Below, in pieces: positions 5,757-9,736 of a DNA stretch of 9,736 nt. Below the pieces are notes generated by a model. That model was not told the DNA's origin and did no database searches. It saw only the letters and a program-made list of their open reading frames with translations. Position numbers and translations under genes: made by a program. Source of the DNA: Dehalococcoidia bacterium (GTDB taxonomy: Bacteria; Chloroflexota; Dehalococcoidia; UBA6926); the NCBI GenBank assembly GCA_029941095.1, contig JAPYRO010000031.1:1-9736 (forward strand). Direction: 5' to 3'. Each line of letters begins with the position of its first letter. Positions within the stretch are counted from its first letter, which is position 1.

Positions 5757-8252
5757 TCATTTCTTTTTTTTCTTCGGAGGATCTTGTTCTGGCTCAAGCT
5801 TTTCTGAATCTTCAAACGGGGCAATAGCGGCGACTTCATCATCGGAGTCAAGGCGCATCACCCTTACGCCTCCCGTAACTTTTCCTTGAACGGGCACTTG
5901 CTTCAAAGTCGTCCTAATAACGATTCCTTTTCTCGAAACAAGAATTACCTCTTGGTCTCGAGTAACCATAGCAAGACCATTTAATAAACCTGTTCGGCTA
6001 AGAGAGGTATTAAAGGTCTTCTGCCCATTAGTACCTCGGCCATGGGGCATGTAAAGCTCGGGTTTGCTCATCTTCCCGTAGCCTTTTTTGGATATCACAA
6101 AAACAAATCGCTCGGGGTCAGCTAAGGTGACAACTCCTATAACATTATCGTCAGCTGCTAACCTGATCCCTCTAACTCCACCCGCCGTTGCAGATCTAGG
6201 TTTTAATACATCAGACGAGAATCTTAAAGATTTACCTCGCTCGGTTACCAGTACAACTTCATCATCAGCTTTAGCCATAATTACGGATACTAAATCATCA
6301 TCGGGTTCTAAATCCATTGCTTTTTTACCGGTACTGCGCACTGAAATAAAATGCTTTAACGGGGATCTCTTGATCTCTCCTTTTCGTGTAACAAAAACCA
6401 GGTAATCTGCTTCGGATAGATCAGAGGCAGCCATAATTGTTGTAACAGATTCCGTTGTATCCAAAGGAACCAGATTAGTAACAGGCAATCCTCTAGCTGT
6501 CCGACTAACTTCACCAGGTAATTCAAAGCATCTTAAAGTAGTAACACGGCCTCTATTAGTAAAAAATAATAAAGTATCGTGCGTGTCGGCAACGAGTAAA
6601 TGACGTACGGCGTCCTCTTCCCTTGTAACCATTCCCGTTATGCCACGACCACCACGGCGTTGGATTCGATATGTCTCTGAAGCAACACGCTTTATGTAAC
6701 CTCGATTACTAAGTGTTACAACCACTTCTTGATGCGGTATAAGATCTTCATGCCGCATCTTTTGGAATTCTGCTGTGATGATTTTAGTTCGTCTTTTATC
6801 ACCGTATTTTTCTCTAATATGTGTCACTTCTTCTATTACAGTATTAGTAATAAGAACTGGGTCTCCAAGTATGCCCTCTAGTTCAGCAATTCTTTCTCTT
6901 AAATCTTCAAGTTCGTCGATAATTGCCTGGGACTCCAAAGCGGCAAGCCTCCGAAGTTGCATATCCAATATTGCTTGAGCCTGTCTTTGGGATAATGTCC
7001 AACGTTCTATTAGGGTTATGCGTGCGGCATCAGCGCTTTCAGCATTTCTAATAACAGCTATAACGGGATCTAAATTATCTAATGCTGTCCTCAAACCCTC
7101 AAGAACATGCGCTCGATCCTGAGCTCGTCGTAGCTCGAAACGAGTCCTATTTGTTATTATCTCTCTTCTAAATTTTATGTAATGGAAAATGATTTGCTTA
7201 AGAGATAAAATTTGGGGAGAACCATTAACTAGCGCCAAAGTATTTATATGGAATGCGGTTCTCATAGAAGTATGTTCATATAAATTATTGAGCACCACTT
7301 CTGGCTGAGCATTACGCTGTAAATCTATACTAACTCTTAGTCCATCTCTATCGGATTCATCACGTATTTCTGCAATTCCATCAATTCTTTTAGAACGAAC
7401 AAGGTCAGCGATTTTTTCTACTAGAGTTGCTTTATTAACTTGGTAAGGTAACTCATTAATAATGATCTGTTTTCTTCTTCCTTTATCTGCATCTTCTATA
7501 GAAGCTTTCGCTTCCATAACAACTTTGCCTTGCCCTGTTGCATAGGCCTGTTTTATACCAGAAACTCCTCGGATAATTCCGGCTGTCGGAAAATCAGGCC
7601 CTTTTATATGATCTAGTAATTCTTCAAGGGTAGCTTCAAAGTCTCCACCCAGATCAGTCTGTTGCCAGCGGCTCAAAGCAAATAAAATCGCATCGCATAC
7701 TTCTCTCAAGTTATGCGGTGCTATATTAGTTGCCATTCCAACAGCTATGCCAGAAGCTCCATTTAAAAGCATGTTAGGAAGCTGTGTCGGCAGTACAACT
7801 GGTTCTTTTTCTGACCCGTCAAAATTATCAGTGAAATCTACGGTCTCTCTATCGATATCAACTAACATCTCTTCAGCGATGGATGTAAGTTTAGCTTCGG
7901 TATACCTCATCGCTGCCGGGGGGTCATTATCAACAGACCCAAAGTTACCTTGCCCATCTACAAGTGGATATCGAAGTGAAAATGTTTGAGCTAAACGAAC
8001 CATCGCTTCGTACACTGGTGAATCACCGTGAGGATGATACTTAGCTAGAACATTCCCTACGACAGTCGCACTTTTCCGGTACTGCGCGTTAGCACGCATG
8101 CCCTGATCATACATTGAATAGAGGACTCTTCTTTGCACCGGTTTCAAACCATCTCGTACATCGGGCAAAGCTCTCGAGACGATCACGCTCATCGCGTAAT
8201 CCAGGTACGCTGACCTCATCTCTTGCTCTAGGCCTACCGAACGCTCAACCAT
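5757..8252 (-). CDS. gyrA: DNA gyrase subunit A
   Basis: GyrA is the breakage-reunion subunit of gyrase, which with GyrB puts negative supercoils into DNA using ATP. The 831-residue chain has the winged-helix/tower part (about 5-465), with RALPDVRDGLKPVQRRVLY near the N-terminus and catalytic Tyr117 in AAMRYTEAKL. The C-terminal beta-pinwheel follows, opening with the GyrA box QRRGGRG (531-537). That box separates it from ParC, which lacks it. In the quinolone region (GDSPVYEA), the E. coli S83 and D87 positions are Ser78 and Glu82, normal sensitive-type residues. The chain ends in an acidic stretch and five lysines. The frame opens at GTG 8258, but AGGA is seven bases before ATG 8252 and one base before the GTG, so ATG is chosen. 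gyrB is not in the window. The gene has its own upstream region with promoter candidates. Confidence 0.97.
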   Translation of the reverse strand: MVERSVGLEQEMRSAYLDYAMSVIVSRALPDVRDGLKPVQRRVLYSMYDQGMRANAQYRKSATVVGNVLAKYHPHGDSPVYEAMVRLAQTFSLRYPLVDGQGNFGSVDNDPPAAMRYTEAKLTSIAEEMLVDIDRETVDFTDNFDGSEKEPVVLPTQLPNMLLNGASGIAVGMATNIAPHNLREVCDAILFALSRWQQTDLGGDFEATLEELLDHIKGPDFPTAGIIRGVSGIKQAYATGQGKVVMEAKASIEDADKGRRKQIIINELPYQVNKATLVEKIADLVRSKRIDGIAEIRDESDRDGLRVSIDLQRNAQPEVVLNNLYEHTSMRTAFHINTLALVNGSPQILSLKQIIFHYIKFRREIITNRTRFELRRAQDRAHVLEGLRTALDNLDPVIAVIRNAESADAARITLIERWTLSQRQAQAILDMQLRRLAALESQAIIDELEDLRERIAELEGILGDPVLITNTVIEEVTHIREKYGDKRRTKIITAEFQKMRHEDLIPHQEVVVTLSNRGYIKRVASETYRIQRRGGRGITGMVTREEDAVRHLLVADTHDTLLFFTNRGRVTTLRCFELPGEVSRTARGLPVTNLVPLDTTESVTTIMAASDLSEADYLVFVTRKGEIKRSPLKHFISVRSTGKKAMDLEPDDDLVSVIMAKADDEVVLVTERGKSLRFSSDVLKPRSATAGGVRGIRLAADDNVIGVVTLADPERFVFVISKKGYGKMSKPELYMPHGRGTNGQKTFNTSLSRTGLLNGLAMVTRDQEVILVSRKGIVIRTTLKQVPVQGKVTGGVRVMRLDSDDEVAAIAPFEDSEKLEPEQDPPKKKKK

Positions 8253-8259
8253 AGACACA

Positions 8260-8263
8260 TCCT
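8260..8263 (-). promoter_or_regulatory. Ribosome binding site of gyrA
   Basis: AGGA on the minus strand sits seven bases before ATG 8252 but only one base before the in-frame GTG 8258. It decides the start in favour of the ATG. Confidence 0.6.
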
Positions 8264-8326
8264 AAACAGTTCTGATTACCAATCGATGAAAGTGAGACTT
8301 TTACACAAAAAATTGTTTTCTATAAA

Positions 8327-8355
8327 CATATAAATCGAGCAAAAGTCTATATCAA
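8327..8355 (-). promoter_or_regulatory. Second candidate gyrA promoter, proximal
   Basis: On the minus strand TTGATA (8350-8355) is followed after 17 bases by TATATG (8327-8332), 5 and 4 of 6 matches to the sigma-70 consensus. It lies about 75 bases before the gyrA start. It may be a tandem promoter or chance in AT-rich DNA. Confidence 0.3.
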
Positions 8356-8367
8356 TAAACTATCTGA

Positions 8368-8396
8368 ATTTTAACATTTAGTAGATATTAGCTCAA
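8368..8396 (-). promoter_or_regulatory. Candidate sigma-70-type promoter of gyrA
   Basis: On the minus strand TTGAGC (8391-8396), a 17-base spacer and TAAAAT (8368-8373) match the consensus at 4 and 5 of 6 positions. Transcription would start near 8361, giving a leader of about 110 bases before gyrA. It lies just beyond the hairpin at 8415-8438, which fits an independent gyrA transcript separate from rpmB. Confidence 0.45.
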
Positions 8397-8414
8397 CCTA
8401 ATACCACTAGATAA

Positions 8415-8438
8415 AGCCTTTATTTATAATAAAAGGCT
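8415..8438 (-). terminator. Hairpin, probable rpmB terminator
   Basis: Seven perfect pairs (AGCCTTT with AAAGGCT) enclose a 10-base AT loop, about 40 bases beyond the rpmB stop on the minus strand. The stem is followed on that strand by TTATCT, a weak U-tract, so intrinsic termination may be inefficient. It lies between rpmB and the gyrA promoter candidates, where a terminator would be expected. Confidence 0.45.
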
Positions 8439-8478
8439 GTAAATAGGTAAAATTTAAGAAATTAGGTCGATTTCAGTA

Positions 8479-8667
8479 TTAAACTGTTGTCTTAGATTGA
8501 GTACGAAGACATCTAGTACACATTTGAATTTGCTTTCTACCTCCGGAAGGAGAATCCACAAAAACTTTCTGAACGTTTACGTTCCACCTTCGATTAGTTT
8601 TATGGTGCGAATGGCTCACTGTCTTGCCAAACATAGGCCCTCGACCACATATATCACATCTAGACAT
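8479..8667 (-). CDS. rpmB: 50S ribosomal protein bL28
   Basis: A 62-residue basic protein of the large ribosomal subunit, with the usual bL28 size and sequence: the start MSRCDICGRGPMFGKTVSHS, then HHKTNRRWNVNVQKV, and the MCTRCLRT motif near the end. Cysteines 4, 7, 50 and 53 form two CxxC pairs, so this is the zinc-binding C+ form. The ATG has AGGA seven bases upstream. rpmB is not clustered with rpmG here; it stands alone, divergent from fakA, an arrangement that resembles the rpmB/yloU-yloV region of B. subtilis. No clear promoter could be picked for it on the minus strand in 8668-8804, where only weak hexamers occur. Confidence 0.97.
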   Translation of the reverse strand: MSRCDICGRGPMFGKTVSHSHHKTNRRWNVNVQKVFVDSPSGGRKQIQMCTRCLRTQSKTTV

Positions 8668-8674
8668 TATCTTA

Positions 8675-8678
8675 TCCT
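8675..8678 (-). promoter_or_regulatory. Ribosome binding site of rpmB
   Basis: AGGA on the minus strand is seven bases before ATG 8667, standard spacing. Confidence 0.6.
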
Positions 8679-8688
8679 GAAAACAAAT

Positions 8689-8717
8689 TTGACGACTGTA
8701 TAAGAACGGTATATAAA
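8689..8717 (+). promoter_or_regulatory. Strong candidate sigma-70-type promoter of fakA
   Basis: TTGACG (8689-8694), a 17-base spacer and TATAAA (8712-8717) match the consensus at 5 of 6 positions in each hexamer, the best promoter in the window. Transcription would start near 8724, giving a leader of about 80 bases before the fakA TTG that includes the small ORF at 8759. Its -35 is about 22 bases from the rpmB start codon, so it overlaps the rpmB control region. ACGG (8706-8709) and CCGT (8720-8723) flank the -10 as a short inverted repeat. Confidence 0.6.
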
Positions 8718-8758
8718 ATCCGTATGGAATATATTACTGTATTTGTCAGCCGAACACA

Positions 8759-8815
8759 ATGAATTCTTATGAGATACAAGCAACTGTATCTGGAAAGCAG
8801 ATAATTGTCAGATAA
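8759..8815 (+). other. 18-codon upstream ORF overlapping the fakA start (possible leader peptide)
   Basis: An ATG at 8759 opens an 18-residue frame, MNSYEIQATVSGKQIIVR, ending in TAA at 8813-8815. It lies inside the predicted fakA leader, in a different frame, and its end overlaps the fakA TTG (8805) by 11 bases, a geometry typical of translational coupling. No clear Shine-Dalgarno precedes it, which counts against efficient translation. The peptide loosely resembles the GGKQYRV start of ribosomal protein bL21, but it is far too short to assign. It could be a real leader, a gene remnant or chance. Confidence 0.25.
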
Positions 8816-9736
8816 GAAGAAAAAAACAAAAGAGATTTATAACGGGAAGGATTTCTTTCAACTTCTGCAGGCTGCTACTAGTTGGTTAGAAAAAAATGCT
8901 GAATTCATAAATTCATTGAATGTCTTTCCTGTTCCAGATGGTGACACAGGAACAAACATGGTTTTGACTCTAAAAACAGCGTTAAGAGAATCTGAGAAAA
9001 CTCTCAATGAAAGTATTGAGAAAGTAACTAAGTCTATAGCATATGGAGCCCTACTGGGGGCTAGAGGTAACAGCGGTGTGATTTTGTCACAATATTTAAG
9101 CGGCCTCGCGCAAGCTCTAGAAAAAAAAGAGTTCTTAGACTCGTCGAATTTACCAAATGCACTTACTATGGCAGCGCAGTCGGCAAGAAAAGCAATGAAT
9201 AATCCTGTAGAAGGAACAATGATAACCGTTGCTCGGGTCGCCGGAGAAGCATCCAAATTGGTTTCAACCAAATCTTTTTCCGACCAGTTAATGGCTGCAG
9301 CAAAAGGTGCCGAAGAGGCCGTTGAAAGAACACCAGATCAATTGGATATATTAAAAAAAGCTGGAGTTGTTGACTCAGGAGGGAAAGGCCTTGCTCTGAT
9401 ACTGCGAGCGGCAGCCAATCACCATATGGGAATAGATTTAGGCCCTCCTACCCAAAGTATAGCTCCTATATCAATAGACCCAAATTGGCTATCAAATTCC
9501 GATGAGGATCACTGGGGATTTTGTACTGAATTTGTTTTAGTTGATCCGACTTATTCAACTAAAATAATCAGAAAACAAATGGAACGGTTCGGAGACTCTG
9601 AATCATTTGTGGAGGGAGAAAATATATTAAGAGTACACCTACATTCTCATGAACCAGAAGAGGTGATTATGGCAGCGAATGACCTTGGAGAGTTAGAGCA
9701 AGTTGCGATAAGAGATATGGATCAGCAACAAAAAAT
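8805..9736 (+). CDS. fakA: DAK2 domain protein, fatty acid kinase ATP-binding subunit (FakA/YloV family), N-terminal part
   Basis: An open frame of 310 codons runs off the right edge. FakA phosphorylates fatty acids held by a FakB partner; the acyl phosphate then feeds phospholipid synthesis. The DAK2 kinase domain (about 10-205) shows NSLNVFPVPDGDTGTNM, with the Mg-ATP aspartates at 45 and 47, then LLGARGNSGVILSQY, NPVEGTMITVAR and LKKAGVVDSGGKGL. The middle domain follows with WGFCTEFVL (Cys240) and RVHLHSHEPEE (His278, 280, 282), residues placed like the Cys/His metal site reported in S. aureus FakA; this is from memory and approximate. Complete members are about 550 residues, so over half is present. 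The start is TTG 8805: an in-frame TAA lies directly before it, and later starts fall inside the conserved domain. The ribosome binding site is weak (GGAAAG, seven bases away). No yloU (Asp23) lies between rpmB and this gene, and no fakB is visible. Confidence 0.9.
   Translation, partial: MSDKKKKTKEIYNGKDFFQLLQAATSWLEKNAEFINSLNVFPVPDGDTGTNMVLTLKTALRESEKTLNESIEKVTKSIAYGALLGARGNSGVILSQYLSGLAQALEKKEFLDSSNLPNALTMAAQSARKAMNNPVEGTMITVARVAGEASKLVSTKSFSDQLMAAAKGAEEAVERTPDQLDILKKAGVVDSGGKGLALILRAAANHHMGIDLGPPTQSIAPISIDPNWLSNSDEDHWGFCTEFVLVDPTYSTKIIRKQMERFGDSESFVEGENILRVHLHSHEPEEVIMAANDLGELEQVAIRDMDQQQK

Noticed and set aside
8003..8021. Quinolone-resistance change in GyrA
   Set aside because: Ser78 is present and Glu82 at the Asp87 position is a normal wild-type residue in many bacteria; Pro79 after the serine is likewise probably lineage-typical.
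8858..9271. 137-residue open frame on the minus strand opposite fakA
   Set aside because: It is the antisense shadow of the DAK2 coding region, whose plus-strand translation has clear family motifs; no ribosome binding site or recognisable protein on the minus strand.
1..9736. A novel multi-gene defence, mobile or biosynthetic system
   Set aside because: All long frames match known housekeeping or metabolic families in ordinary arrangement; no repeats arrays, integrase, transposase, toxin-antitoxin pair or unknown gene cluster was found.

Overview
The window is bacterial, AT-rich and gene-dense. It carries six recognisable protein genes and no sign of mobile DNA, CRISPR, rRNA or tRNA. The GyrA sequence around its active site, the short ArgB, a UPF0182 membrane protein, a lone molybdenum hydroxylase large subunit and the rpmB/fakA pair together suggest a Chloroflexota member, possibly a low-GC SAR202/Dehalococcoidia-like lineage. 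This is a judgement from protein flavour only; no database search was possible.

Layout. Positions 1-3292 (minus strand) hold a compact unit transcribed right to left: argJ, argB, then a UPF0182 membrane protein that runs off the left edge. ArgJ and ArgB carry out the acetyl-recycling and phosphorylation steps of arginine biosynthesis. The gaps are 23 and 19 bases, so one mRNA is likely. An AT-rich divergent intergenic region (3293-3473) separates argJ from a plus-strand xanthine dehydrogenase/aldehyde oxidase family molybdopterin-binding subunit (3474-5741). That gene converges, with only 15 bases between stop codons, on gyrA (5757-8252, minus). A 226-base intergenic stretch upstream of gyrA (8253-8478) holds good gyrA promoter candidates and a hairpin that probably ends the rpmB transcript. 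rpmB (L28, 8479-8667, minus) is divergent from a fakA/yloV-type DAK2 gene that runs off the right edge. Between those two lie a near-consensus promoter and an 18-codon upstream ORF that overlaps the fakA start.

Functionally the genes are mostly housekeeping: arginine synthesis, DNA supercoiling, the ribosome and fatty-acid phosphorylation. The molybdenum hydroxylase is the one accessory-looking metabolic gene; neither its iron-sulfur nor its FAD partner is next to it. I found no convincing new multi-gene system. The most useful second looks are the uORF at the fakA start, the short ArgB paired with ArgJ, the orphan molybdenum subunit, and the forced TTG starts.
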